Shown piece by piece: positions 42,372-51,439 of a stretch of DNA of 64,000 nt (its first letter is position 1; each line of letters starts with the position of its first letter). The translations under genes and the position numbers were made by a program. The stretch is taken from positions 189,303 to 253,302 of the forward strand of contig JBBACY010000001.1 in assembly GCA_041656735.1 (NCBI GenBank). The letters run 5' to 3'. The DNA comes from Perlabentimonas sp041656735 (GTDB lineage: Bacteria > Bacteroidota > Bacteroidia > Bacteroidales > Tenuifilaceae). Under the pieces are notes generated by a model. That model saw only the letters and a program-made list of their open reading frames with translations. It searched no databases and had not been told where the DNA came from.

Positions 42372-44698
42372 TTCTTTGTTTTTGGTTTGGCAGCCGGTTT
42401 CCTTCGTTTAGTGTTTGTTGCAGGTTGATTTTCAACTATTTTAAGACAATCGTCGTACGACAAAGCGTGTGCATCAGTATCCTTTGGGATTTTGTAGTTA
42501 TTGCCCTTGTACTTAATAAAGGGTCCCCAACGTCCGTTTAGAACTTGTAACTCAGTGTCGTTTTCAAATACTTTAATGTACTTATCGCGCTCTTTCTGAC
42601 GGCCTTCCTCAATAAGTTCTATGGCTCTGTCAAGCTCTATGGACATAGGGTCATCCTCTTTTTTTAGCGACACAAATTTAGAGTTGTGACGCACGTAAGG
42701 TCCAAATCGGCCAATACCAATTACCACATCCTTCTCTTCATATAAACCAACGGTTCGGGGCAGTTTAAAAAGATCTAGCGCCTCTTCAATGGTGATTGAC
42801 TCAATAAGTTGGTTTTTAAGAAGACTTGCAAATCGAGGTTTTTCGCCCGTCTTTTCTTCAGGTTCTCCTATTTGGGCAATTGGACCAAAGCGACCAATAC
42901 GAACGGTAACGGGTTTTCCTGTTTTTGGATCGTCTCCTAATAAACGTTCGCCTTTTTTGTAGTCCGATTCTTTTAGGGTCGTTTCCACATTTTGATGAAA
43001 AGGTTTGTAGAAACGGTCAATCATATCGGGCCAGTTAAGTTTTCCCTCAGCAATGTCGTCGAATTCTTTTTCAACCGAAGCGGTAAAATTGAAGTTTACA
43101 ATTTTTGGGAAGTGTTCAACCAAAAAATCGTTAACTACCATACCAATATCACTTGGAAAGAGTTTTGATTTTTCGGTGCCGTGCGTTTCAACTTTTGTGC
43201 TTTGGGCTATTTTATCGTTTTTAAGCAGAATAACTTGGTATTTTCTATCAATCCCAGGTCTGTCGTCTTTTGTAACGTAACCTCTTGCTATAATTGTAGA
43301 GATTGTTGGAGCATAGGTTGATGGACGACCAATGCCCAGTTCCTCGAGTTTTTTTACCAAGCTGGCTTCGGTATATCGCGGTGGGCGTTGGGTAAAACGT
43401 TCGGTAGCAGTGATTTCGAGCGCGGTAAGAACATCGCCAGATTTTAACGGAGGAAGAAGATCCTTCGTGGTTTCCTCATTCTCGTCGTCGGTTGATTCAA
43501 TGTAGACCTTCAAAAAACCGTCGAAAAGAAGCACTTCGCCTGAGGCAATAAATTTCTTTTCTGATTTTGAGATATCGATTGTAACGGTTGTTTTCTCAAG
43601 CGAAGCATCGCTCATTTGTGAGGCAATGGTTCGTTTCCAGATGAGTTCGTATAGTCTTTGCTCGGTTGCGTTGCCCGATATTTTTTGTTTATCGGGGTAG
43701 GTAGGCCTAATGGCCTCGTGAGCCTCTTGTGCCCCCTTGGTTTTAGTTTTAAACGTTCGGGTGTGGTGGTATTTGTCGCCAAATTCGGAAACTATTGTTG
43801 CTTTTACTGCATCAATAGCCGTTTGCGACAGGTTAACCGAGTCGGTTCTCATATAGGTAATATGTCCTGCTTCGTATAACCTTTGGGCTATAGTCATAGT
43901 TTGACTTACCGAGAAGCTAAGCTTTCGGCTAGCCTCCTGCTGTAGGGTTGATGTTGTAAATGGTGGAGCTGGGCTCTTTTTTGCTGGTTTCTTGGTTACG
44001 TCGGCTACCGAATAATCGGAGATTTTACATTGCTCGAGAAGTTCGAGCGCCTGTTTATTATCGTTTAATTTGGTGTTTAGTTCGGCTTTTATTTTTGCTT
44101 TGCCCTCAAATAAGCCGGTAACCCTATAAAAGTTATCACTATTAAACCCAATTATTTCGCGCTCGCGTTCAACAACAACCTTAACGGCAACGGATTGAAC
44201 ACGACCTGCCGATAGTGATGGCTTTACCTTTTTCCAAAGAACGGGCGAGAGCTCGAACCCAACCAACCGGTCGAGTACTCGCCTTGCTTGCTGGGCGTTA
44301 ACCAAATCATAATCAATTGTTCGCGGGTTTTTTATTGCCGCTTCAATGGCTGGTTTGGTAATTTCATGAAATACAATACGTTTGGTTTTATCGGGATTTA
44401 GTTTTAGCACTTCGTATAAATGCCAGGCAATAGCCTCCCCTTCACGGTCCTCATCCGAAGCAAGCCAAACCATTTCGGCTCCTTTTGCGAGTTTTTTTAG
44501 CTCGTCAACTATTTTACTCTTGTCGCTGCTAACAACGTACTCGGGTTTGTAGTTATTTTCGATATCAATTCCGAAATTTTTCTTGGCTAAATCGCGAATA
44601 TGACCAAAACTTGACTTAACGGTAAAATCTTTACCCAGAAATTTTTCTATGGTTTTTGCCTTTGCAGGCGACTCAACTATAACGAGATTTTTCAACAT
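42368..44698 (-). CDS. topA: DNA topoisomerase I
   Basis: Type IA topoisomerase that relaxes negative supercoils. The TOPRIM domain opens the protein (KNLVIVESPAKAKTIEKFLG, and DEDREGEAIAWHL). The catalytic tyrosine is Tyr282 in ITYMRTDSVNLS. The core ends near residue 570. Instead of zinc fingers the C-terminus carries repeated topoisomerase C-terminal modules (VTVRIGRFGPIAQIG, VVIGIGRFGPYVRH, LNGRWGPFIKYKG), as in many Bacteroidota. The last residues are Lys-rich (RRKPAAKPKTKK). The ATG at 44698 is chosen because MLKNLVIVESPAKAK is the standard family start. It heads a two-gene unit with the arginase-like gene. Confidence 0.97.
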   Translation of the reverse strand: MLKNLVIVESPAKAKTIEKFLGKDFTVKSSFGHIRDLAKKNFGIDIENNYKPEYVVSSDKSKIVDELKKLAKGAEMVWLASDEDREGEAIAWHLYEVLKLNPDKTKRIVFHEITKPAIEAAIKNPRTIDYDLVNAQQARRVLDRLVGFELSPVLWKKVKPSLSAGRVQSVAVKVVVEREREIIGFNSDNFYRVTGLFEGKAKIKAELNTKLNDNKQALELLEQCKISDYSVADVTKKPAKKSPAPPFTTSTLQQEASRKLSFSVSQTMTIAQRLYEAGHITYMRTDSVNLSQTAIDAVKATIVSEFGDKYHHTRTFKTKTKGAQEAHEAIRPTYPDKQKISGNATEQRLYELIWKRTIASQMSDASLEKTTVTIDISKSEKKFIASGEVLLFDGFLKVYIESTDDENEETTKDLLPPLKSGDVLTALEITATERFTQRPPRYTEASLVKKLEELGIGRPSTYAPTISTIIARGYVTKDDRPGIDRKYQVILLKNDKIAQSTKVETHGTEKSKLFPSDIGMVVNDFLVEHFPKIVNFNFTASVEKEFDDIAEGKLNWPDMIDRFYKPFHQNVETTLKESDYKKGERLLGDDPKTGKPVTVRIGRFGPIAQIGEPEEKTGEKPRFASLLKNQLIESITIEEALDLFKLPRTVGLYEEKDVVIGIGRFGPYVRHNSKFVSLKKEDDPMSIELDRAIELIEEGRQKERDKYIKVFENDTELQVLNGRWGPFIKYKGNNYKIPKDTDAHALSYDDCLKIVENQPATNTKRRKPAAKPKTKK

Positions 44699-44727
44699 TG
44701 GCTGATTATATGGTATTAAAACTGCCG

Positions 44728-44759
44728 CAAAGTAAAGCATTTAGGAATCGAACTACAAA
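44728..44759 (-). promoter_or_regulatory. Promoter of topA
   Basis: The minus strand reads TTTG (44756-44759), 20 bp, then TTACTTTG (44728-44735, one mismatch to TAnnTTTG), 30 bp upstream of the ATG at 44698. Confidence 0.55.
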
Positions 44760-44976
44760 ATTTTCATAAAAAATAGAAAGACGTTTTACAGAGAATTATC
44801 TTGAAACCCTTTGATTTCTAAGGAAATATTATTTAGTGGTTATTTCAATAGGTGACTATTAGTAAGCGGCTTGGCATTGCGTAGAAAATAATTATAGGTG
44901 GCTGTAATGTGTTATACTTGTTAATGAAAATAAAAAATAATATTTATAAAACGACTTAACTATGCCCTACAAACGT

Positions 44977-44995
44977 ACACCTATATAATAGGTGT
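44977..44995. promoter_or_regulatory. Operator-like dyad upstream of radA
   Basis: ACACCTA and TAGGTGT form a perfect 7-bp inverted repeat around TATAA. It lies in the topA-radA divergent spacer, about 75 bp before the radA -7 box. It could bind a dimeric regulator; there is no other evidence. Confidence 0.35.
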
Positions 44996-45070
44996 AATAA
45001 TTTATTATGTGCTTAAGTCTATCACTACTAATTGAAATGTATATCTGCAACCAGACAAACATCTTTTGCT

Positions 45071-45078
45071 TACCTTTG
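45071..45078 (+). promoter_or_regulatory. -7 promoter box of radA
   Basis: TACCTTTG, a perfect TAnnTTTG match, 39 bp before the ATG at 45118. Confidence 0.6.
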
Positions 45079-45117
45079 TGTTTAGTTATACACATTTAGA
45101 ATAAATATCATAACTAT

Positions 45118-46488
45118 ATGGCCAAAACAAAAACCAGCTACGTTTGTCAGAATTGCGGAGCCGAATCAGTAAAGTGGGTGGGGCGTTGCCCTTCGTGCGA
45201 CGAGTGGAACACCTATGTAGAGGAAAAGGTTACCCAAAGTAAATCACGTGGTGGGTTGGTGGCAGTTTCGCGTAATGCAGTGCCTAAGCCACTAAGAGAA
45301 ATTGAGTCGAGCAACGAGCAACGAATGGATACGGGCATTGAGGAGATGAATAGGATTTTGGGAGGAGGCTTAGTTCCGGGATCCCTTGTGCTGATTGGAG
45401 GCGAACCAGGTATTGGGAAATCGACCCTTGCCCTGCAGATGGCGTTAAAACTTAGCCATTTAACGGTTCTGTACGTATCGGGAGAGGAAAGTGCAAAGCA
45501 GGTAAAACTTAGGGCCGACAGGTTAACGAGCAGTGAATCCGGATGCCTTATTCTAAATGAAACCCTGCTAGACAATATTTTAACGCAAGCACAGAATGTT
45601 CAACCCGATGTGCTGGTTGTAGACTCGATACAAACACTATATACCGATACCATTGAATCGTCGCCTGGCTCGGTTTCGCAGGTTCGCGAATGTGCTGTTA
45701 CTTTGCTTCGATATGCAAAAACAACAGGCGTACCCGTAATTTTAATAGGCCATATTACCAAGGATGGGAGCATAGCGGGGCCAAAGGTACTTGAGCATAT
45801 TGTTGATGTAGTGTTGCAGTTTGAAGGCGACAATAATTATTTGTATCGCATACTTCGATCAATTAAAAACCGGTTTGGCTCAACATCGGAACTTGGCATA
45901 TTCGAGATGCAATCGGCGGGCCTTATAGAGGTGCCAAACCCATCGGAAATACTTCTTTCGAACCGCGACGAAGGCCTAAGCGGGGTAGCCATCTCGGCAG
46001 CGATGGACGGCGCACGCTCGTTTTTAATAGAAACACAAGCACTGGTAAGCACGGCAGCTTACGGAACACCCCAACGTTCGTCCACCGGGTACGATACCCG
46101 ACGGCTCAATATGCTGTTGGCTGTGCTTGAGAAGAGAGCAGGGTTTAAGCTGGCTTCAAAGGATGTGTTTTTGAATTTGGCTGGCGGATTAAAAATAACC
46201 GACCCTGCAATGGATATGGCTGTGGTTGCAGCCATCCTTTCATCGAATTTTGATTTATCTATCCCCCCATCGGTTTGTTTCGCAAGCGAGGTTGGGCTTT
46301 CGGGAGAAATTAGGCAGATACCTCGGGTTGACCAGCGCATATTGGAGGCAGCCAAGCTAGGGTTTGAAAAAATTTTCGTGTCTAAATATAGTCTTACCAG
46401 CGAAACTAAATCAGTTAAGGGCATTGAGTTGGTAAGGGTAGGAAAAATAGAGGAGCTGGTAAGGCAGCTTTTTGGCAAAAACAATTGA
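45118..46488 (+). CDS. radA: DNA repair protein RadA (Sms)
   Basis: A 456-residue RecA-like ATPase that helps process recombination intermediates by unwinding and branch migration. The N-terminal zinc finger has Cys10/13/24/27 (CQNCG and CPSC). Walker A is GEPGIGKST (95-103), Walker B lies in DVLVVDSIQT, and the RadA-specific motif is KNRFGS near residues 250-255. The C-terminal Lon-like domain keeps its typical sequence (NLAGGLKITDPAMDMAV and EVGLSGEIRQIPRVDQRI). The length is normal. The stop codon is 2 bp from that of the convergent flippase-like gene. Confidence 0.98.
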   Translation: MAKTKTSYVCQNCGAESVKWVGRCPSCDEWNTYVEEKVTQSKSRGGLVAVSRNAVPKPLREIESSNEQRMDTGIEEMNRILGGGLVPGSLVLIGGEPGIGKSTLALQMALKLSHLTVLYVSGEESAKQVKLRADRLTSSESGCLILNETLLDNILTQAQNVQPDVLVVDSIQTLYTDTIESSPGSVSQVRECAVTLLRYAKTTGVPVILIGHITKDGSIAGPKVLEHIVDVVLQFEGDNNYLYRILRSIKNRFGSTSELGIFEMQSAGLIEVPNPSEILLSNRDEGLSGVAISAAMDGARSFLIETQALVSTAAYGTPQRSSTGYDTRRLNMLLAVLEKRAGFKLASKDVFLNLAGGLKITDPAMDMAVVAAILSSNFDLSIPPSVCFASEVGLSGEIRQIPRVDQRILEAAKLGFEKIFVSKYSLTSETKSVKGIELVRVGKIEELVRQLFGKNN

Positions 46489-46490
46489 AT

Positions 46491-47510
46491 TTAAGAGTCT
46501 AAATTTTTGCTGTTGAGTTTTTGCTTGCGCTCACGGAGCATAAAATATACCAGCGCCCCAACACCAAGAATTATAAAAAGTAGGGTTTGCGATTCGTGTG
46601 ATATAATGGCGTAGGTTAGCCCGTCGGCTCGTGATATACCGTATATGCTTAGCGCCGAAGCCGTAATAATATGGAATGCACCAAAACCGCCCTGTACGGG
46701 AGCGGCCATACCAAGCGAGCCTACAACCATAATAAATAGCCCATCGAGAGGTGAAAGCGAGCTGGTTGCCTCAATGGAGAAAACCATTAACCAGGTCATT
46801 AGCCAGTATAAAAACCAGAGTAAGAAGGTGTAGGCAAAAAACGCTTTGCGTCGCCTCATTGTATATGCTGATTTTAGCCCATCCATAAGACCCCAAAATA
46901 AGCTCGATGCCTTACTTCGAAACTTATTTCCGAAAATATTTTTGCGGATTAGAATTGTTAAAACCAAAACGATCAGTATGGCAGAAGCCAAAATTATTGG
47001 TATAAGCAGGTCTGTATCTAAAAGTTTTTGCCAGAGAGGCATAAGCCCATTTGTATATATAAATTTTCCAAAGAAATTTATACGAGCAAAGAAAACGATA
47101 AGCATAAGTAGCAGCATAGCTAAAACATCGAAAGCTCGCTCAACGAATACGGTTCCAATGGCTTTTTCAAAAGGTACTTTATCTGTTTTTCGAAGCGTTC
47201 CGCAACGGGTTATCTCGCCCAACCGAGGGAAAGCCAAGTTGGCTAGGTAACCAGTAACAACGGCACCAAAAACGTTTACCAACGGAGGATTATAGCCTAG
47301 CGGCTCAAAAAGAAGTTTCCAACGTAAGGCGCGAACAACGTGTGAAATAAAACCCACAAATACAGCCAAGCCTACCCACACGTATTTAACGTTGGTAAAG
47401 CTTTTGGCTAGCTCTTCAAAATTTACCCCTTTAAAAGCAAAGTAAAGCAAAACAAGGGCTGCAAGCGAAAAAATTATGTAGTTTACCTTGCTCTTTACTG
47501 AGGATTTCAC
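46491..47510 (-). CDS. Flippase-like integral membrane protein (LPG_synthase_TM / YbhN family)
   Basis: A 339-residue membrane protein with about seven or eight helices. Family features are visible: GFISHVVRALRWKLLFEPLGY, TGYLANLAFPRLGEITRC and the C-terminal PVQGGFGAFHIITASALSIYG. Members resemble the flippase half of MprF and are thought to move lipids or lipid-linked molecules across the inner membrane. The substrate is unknown. It is the third gene of a panC-panD unit, 25 bp after panD, an arrangement I recall from other Bacteroidota. Confidence 0.88.
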   Translation of the reverse strand: MKSSVKSKVNYIIFSLAALVLLYFAFKGVNFEELAKSFTNVKYVWVGLAVFVGFISHVVRALRWKLLFEPLGYNPPLVNVFGAVVTGYLANLAFPRLGEITRCGTLRKTDKVPFEKAIGTVFVERAFDVLAMLLLMLIVFFARINFFGKFIYTNGLMPLWQKLLDTDLLIPIILASAILIVLVLTILIRKNIFGNKFRSKASSLFWGLMDGLKSAYTMRRRKAFFAYTFLLWFLYWLMTWLMVFSIEATSSLSPLDGLFIMVVGSLGMAAPVQGGFGAFHIITASALSIYGISRADGLTYAIISHESQTLLFIILGVGALVYFMLRERKQKLNSKNLDS

Positions 47511-47535
47511 GGGTAAGAAATATTTAGTTGTGAGT

Positions 47536-47886
47536 TTAAACCAGCTTATTGGTTTGTATGTCGGGAAAAATTATGGAAGGTTTAAACGTTTTAGCCTCCT
47601 CAAAATCCATTGATGCGAAAGACATAATAATAACCGTATCGTTTACAGTGCATTTTCGGGCAGCTGGGCCGTTTAGGCAAATATCGCCTGAGCCCCTTTC
47701 GCCCTTTATAACATAGGTTTCAAGACGCTCGCCATTGTTTATATTAACCACCTGAACCTTCTCATTCTCAATAAGATTTGCAGCATCCATTAAGTCTTCA
47801 TCAATGGTAATACTACCCACATAGTAAAGGTTCGCTTCGGTTACCCTAGCCTGGTGAATTTTCGATTTTATAACTTCAATAAACAT
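47536..47886 (-). CDS. panD: Aspartate 1-decarboxylase
   Basis: A 116-residue pyruvoyl enzyme that converts L-aspartate to beta-alanine for pantothenate and coenzyme A. The self-cleavage site Gly24-Ser25 lies in YYVGSITIDE, exactly at the family position, and Ser25 becomes the pyruvoyl group. The substrate-binding region NNGERLETYVIKGERGSGDICLNG-like (NGER, then GSGDICLNGPAAR) is intact. It lies 21 bp downstream of panC, which uses its product. Confidence 0.98.
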   Translation of the reverse strand: MFIEVIKSKIHQARVTEANLYYVGSITIDEDLMDAANLIENEKVQVVNINNGERLETYVIKGERGSGDICLNGPAARKCTVNDTVIIMSFASMDFEEAKTFKPSIIFPDIQTNKLV

Positions 47887-47907
47887 CGTAGTAATAGCTT
47901 GAGTGTT

Positions 47908-48747
47908 TTAAAATAAGATATTATCGATTAGCCTAACATCGCCAACCTGAACCGCTATGCAGCCAACTGACTGTTCGGTTTCGTTCCATTTTTCAAGTGG
48001 TTCAAGGGTATTTACATTGGCAATTTCAAAGTACTCAACCTCTAAAAGAGGGCTGCTGTTTACCTGGTCTTTTACCCACTGTGTTAGTTCTTTAACGTTA
48101 AAATTGACCTTTTTGTTTTGAGCAGCAAAAAGAGTTTGCGAAATAAGAGGTACAATATGTCTCTGTTCGGGCGTTAAAAGAGCGTTTCTCGAACTCATAG
48201 CTAAGCCATCATCCTCGCGAACGGTTGGGCATGACACTATTTGTATGCCGAGGTTAAGCATTGAAACTAGCTTGCGAATAATTGCTAGCTGCTGAAAATC
48301 TTTTTGACCAAAGTATGCACTATTTGGCTTAACCATTTCGAACAGGTTGTTAACAACCTGCGCAACGCCATTAAAATGGCCGGGCCTAAACTGACCCTCC
48401 ATAACCTTGTCGAGGTTGCCAAAATCAAATTGTCGGGTATCGGGTGTTGGATACATCTCGTTAACCGAGGGCGCAAAAACGATGCTAACGCCAACCGCCT
48501 CACATTTGGCTAAATCTTGCTCAAGCGTGCGCGGGTAGTTGCGTAAATCGTTGCTGTTATTAAATTGCGTTGGGTTTACAAAAATACTTACAACAACAAC
48601 GGGGTTTTGCGTTTTTGCAATGCGCATTAGCTCGGTGTGGCCTTTGTGTAAAGCACCCATTGTAGGCACAAAACCTATTGATTGACCCTTAGACCGGACT
48701 ATGTTTAGGTACGATTGGAGTTCGGCAACGGTTGTTACAGTTTTCAT
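47908..48747 (-). CDS. panC: Pantothenate synthetase
   Basis: A 279-residue enzyme that joins pantoate and beta-alanine with ATP to give pantothenate. The nucleotide-binding motif is PTMGALHKGHTEL (28-40). Also visible are FVNPTQFNNSNDLRNYPRTL, the pantoate region FGQKDFQQLAIIRKLV and the KMSKS-like loop MSSRNALLTPEQR. The ATG at 48747 is used; an in-frame codon 9 bp earlier is a TTG. It is the first gene of panC-panD-flippase behind a full consensus promoter. Confidence 0.98.
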   Translation of the reverse strand: MKTVTTVAELQSYLNIVRSKGQSIGFVPTMGALHKGHTELMRIAKTQNPVVVVSIFVNPTQFNNSNDLRNYPRTLEQDLAKCEAVGVSIVFAPSVNEMYPTPDTRQFDFGNLDKVMEGQFRPGHFNGVAQVVNNLFEMVKPNSAYFGQKDFQQLAIIRKLVSMLNLGIQIVSCPTVREDDGLAMSSRNALLTPEQRHIVPLISQTLFAAQNKKVNFNVKELTQWVKDQVNSSPLLEVEYFEIANVNTLEPLEKWNETEQSVGCIAVQVGDVRLIDNILF

Positions 48748-48777
48748 TATCAGCAAAATAAAATTGAAATAAGTTCA

Positions 48778-48808
48778 CAAAGGTATATCTAAATGCAATA
48801 ACCGCAAA
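48778..48808 (-). promoter_or_regulatory. Promoter of the panC-panD operon
   Basis: The minus strand reads TTTG (48805-48808), 19 bp, then TACCTTTG (48778-48785), 31 bp upstream of the ATG at 48747. It is one of the best -33/-7 pairs in the window. The rest of the 337-bp spacer to the PBP gene shows no other feature. Confidence 0.7.
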
Positions 48809-49084
48809 AGGATTTACAATTATTGATAAAATTTGGATGACGATGGCATATTTGAGTTTCCTAATTCACTTTTGAAGAACGAAATTATTCTAGCCTAAAG
48901 CCAAATTTTGTTGATATTACGAGGTGTGTGATTTAGTAATTTTTACCCATCTATTTAGGAAAAGCTACGCATTTTTTAGCACTAATTAAGAGGCGAAAAC
49001 GAGGTGATAAAATCTCAACATAATTTAACATAACGGAGTTCATTTTTATTTTTAACTTTACCACCAAACAAATTGTGATATAGG

Positions 49085-51439
49085 ATGACAAATAATAGCA
49101 ACTTTGGTCGTAAATTCCAGATTTGGTTCTGGGGCATATTTTCATTTTTAGGGGTCCTATTAATTGGTTTCTTTATTATGATTGGGCTTGAACTTTTCGG
49201 CCCACTGCCTTCGTTTGAGCAGCTTGAGAACCCTAAAAGCAATATTGCATCAGAGATATTTACAGAAGATCATATCGCGCTTGTACCTTACTACATTCAG
49301 CTAAGAACGCCAGTTACATATGAAGAATTATCGCCAAATGTTGTAAGTGCACTTCTTTCAACCGAGGATATACGTTTTTATAATCATTCGGGGATTGATG
49401 CCAGAGGAATTGCAAGGGTAATGGTTAAAACCATTATGCTAGGGCAGTCGCGGAGTGGTGGGGGTAGCACTATTACCCAGCAGCTGGCTAAAAACTTGTT
49501 TCCGCGCGATACCACCATTTACCGGTCAACTTTGGTAAGAAAATCGAAGCTTGTGGTAAATAAATTAAAGGAGTGGATAACGGCTGTAAAACTTGAACGC
49601 AACTATACCAAGGACGAAATTGTTGCTATGTACCTAAATACTGTTGCGTTTGGTAGTAATGCCTTTGGAATTAGAGCAGCAGCCAAAACATTTTTTAACA
49701 CTACCCCCGATTCACTTACTGTTGAGCAGGCAGCGCTGCTTGTAGGGGTAGTTAATGCACCCACCCGTTATAGCCCGCTTCGAAATCCGGAGCAGTCGTT
49801 GCAACGTCGAAACTTTGTAATTTCGCAAATGGGAAAGTATGGGTTTATTTCGCAAGCCGAATGTGATTCCATATTATTAAATCCCATAGAGTTAAACTTT
49901 CGGGTTCAGGATCATAATCATGGGCTCGCAACATATTTTAGAGAGAGTCTTCGCCTTATTCTTTCGCAAAATCAGCCCAATCCCAGAGCATATTACTCAT
50001 ATACACATTATAAACAGGATTCCATTCAGTGGGAAAACGATCCTCTTTTTGGATGGTGTAATAAGAATTTAAAACCCGATGGAACACCCTATAATCTTTA
50101 TCGCGATGGGCTAAAAATATATACTACCATTAATAGTCGTATGCAGCAATATGCTGAGGAGGCTGTAGCTGAGCATCTGGGAGATTATTTGCAATCCGAG
50201 TTCAACTACGAGCAGAAGCAAAAGAACTATCGTTTATTTAATAAGGATCTGTCCGACGAGCAAATTGATGGCATTATGCATAGTGCTATGCGGCAAACCC
50301 AGAGGTATAGAGGCTTACGTAACAACGGAGCAACAACAGCAGAGATAAATGCTGATTTTAACCAAAAGGTGCCAATGACCATCTTTACTTGGCAAGGCGA
50401 ACGCGATACGCTTCTAACACCTATGGATTCTATTAAGTACTATAAGCGAATATTGCGAACAGGTTTTATGGCAATGGATCCGAGGACTGGACATATTAAG
50501 GCGTGGGTAGGCGGTCCTAATTTTAAGCATTTTAAGTACGATCATGTAAAACAAGGCAAGCGGCAGGTGGGTTCAACAATTAAGCCATTTTTGTATACTC
50601 TTGCAATGCAGGAGGGTTACTCGCCATGCGACCTAGTGCCAAACGTACCCCAAAGTTTTGTTGTAAACGATTCAACCTGGACACCTCGAAATTCGGGTCG
50701 CTCTGAGTACGATGGCAAAATGGTAACCCTTAAATGGGGCTTGGCCAACTCAATAAATAATATTTCGGCATGGATTATGAAACGCTTTAACCCTTATGCC
50801 TTGGTTGAGGTAGCTGAACGTATGGGAATTACCAGCCGAATTGACCCAGTTGTATCTGCCTTTTTAGGAACGTCGGAACTAAGCGTTTACGAAATGGTAA
50901 GTGCGTATGCAACCTACCCCAATAAAGGGGTACATAATGAACCTTTAATGGTAACACGTATAGAGGATAGGAATGGAAATATACTGGCAACTTTTCAGCC
51001 ACAGCGTAGCGAGGCCATAAGCGAGCAAACGGCTTACTTAATGATAAACTTACTTGAGGGCGTTGTTAATCAGGGTACAGCAGGTCGACTGCGTTGGAGG
51101 TACAGTTTGCCTGGCCATATTGCAGGAAAAACTGGAACAACAAATAACCATTCCGATGGCTGGTTTATGGGAATTGTACCCAACCTAGTTGGGGGCGTAT
51201 GGGTTGGTGCAGAGGATAGATCGGTTGGTTTTGATAATATTGCGCTGGGCCAAGGAGCTAATATGGCTTTGCCTATTTTTGGCATATTTATGCAAAAAGT
51301 TTTTGAGGATGGACGTCTCGGGGTTAATCCAAACGACGAATGGGACAAACCCCTCAGGCTGTTAAACGTTAATTTAGATTGTGAGGGAAAAACTTCCAGT
51401 ACTAGGGAGCAGGAGAATTACGAAAACGATTTTTTTTAG
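49085..51439 (+). CDS. Penicillin-binding protein 1A (bifunctional transglycosylase/transpeptidase)
   Basis: A 784-residue class A PBP that polymerises and cross-links peptidoglycan at the inner membrane. One transmembrane helix (about 13-35) precedes a GT51 domain with catalytic Glu94 in STEDIRFYNHSGID and the SGGGSTITQQLAKNLF motif (124-139). The transpeptidase domain has Ser497-T-I-Lys500, a SIN motif in LANSINNIS, and Lys682-Thr-Gly684. The length is normal for PBP1A. Its stop codon overlaps that of the convergent ABC transporter gene by 4 bp. Confidence 0.96.
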   Translation: MTNNSNFGRKFQIWFWGIFSFLGVLLIGFFIMIGLELFGPLPSFEQLENPKSNIASEIFTEDHIALVPYYIQLRTPVTYEELSPNVVSALLSTEDIRFYNHSGIDARGIARVMVKTIMLGQSRSGGGSTITQQLAKNLFPRDTTIYRSTLVRKSKLVVNKLKEWITAVKLERNYTKDEIVAMYLNTVAFGSNAFGIRAAAKTFFNTTPDSLTVEQAALLVGVVNAPTRYSPLRNPEQSLQRRNFVISQMGKYGFISQAECDSILLNPIELNFRVQDHNHGLATYFRESLRLILSQNQPNPRAYYSYTHYKQDSIQWENDPLFGWCNKNLKPDGTPYNLYRDGLKIYTTINSRMQQYAEEAVAEHLGDYLQSEFNYEQKQKNYRLFNKDLSDEQIDGIMHSAMRQTQRYRGLRNNGATTAEINADFNQKVPMTIFTWQGERDTLLTPMDSIKYYKRILRTGFMAMDPRTGHIKAWVGGPNFKHFKYDHVKQGKRQVGSTIKPFLYTLAMQEGYSPCDLVPNVPQSFVVNDSTWTPRNSGRSEYDGKMVTLKWGLANSINNISAWIMKRFNPYALVEVAERMGITSRIDPVVSAFLGTSELSVYEMVSAYATYPNKGVHNEPLMVTRIEDRNGNILATFQPQRSEAISEQTAYLMINLLEGVVNQGTAGRLRWRYSLPGHIAGKTGTTNNHSDGWFMGIVPNLVGGVWVGAEDRSVGFDNIALGQGANMALPIFGIFMQKVFEDGRLGVNPNDEWDKPLRLLNVNLDCEGKTSSTREQENYENDFF

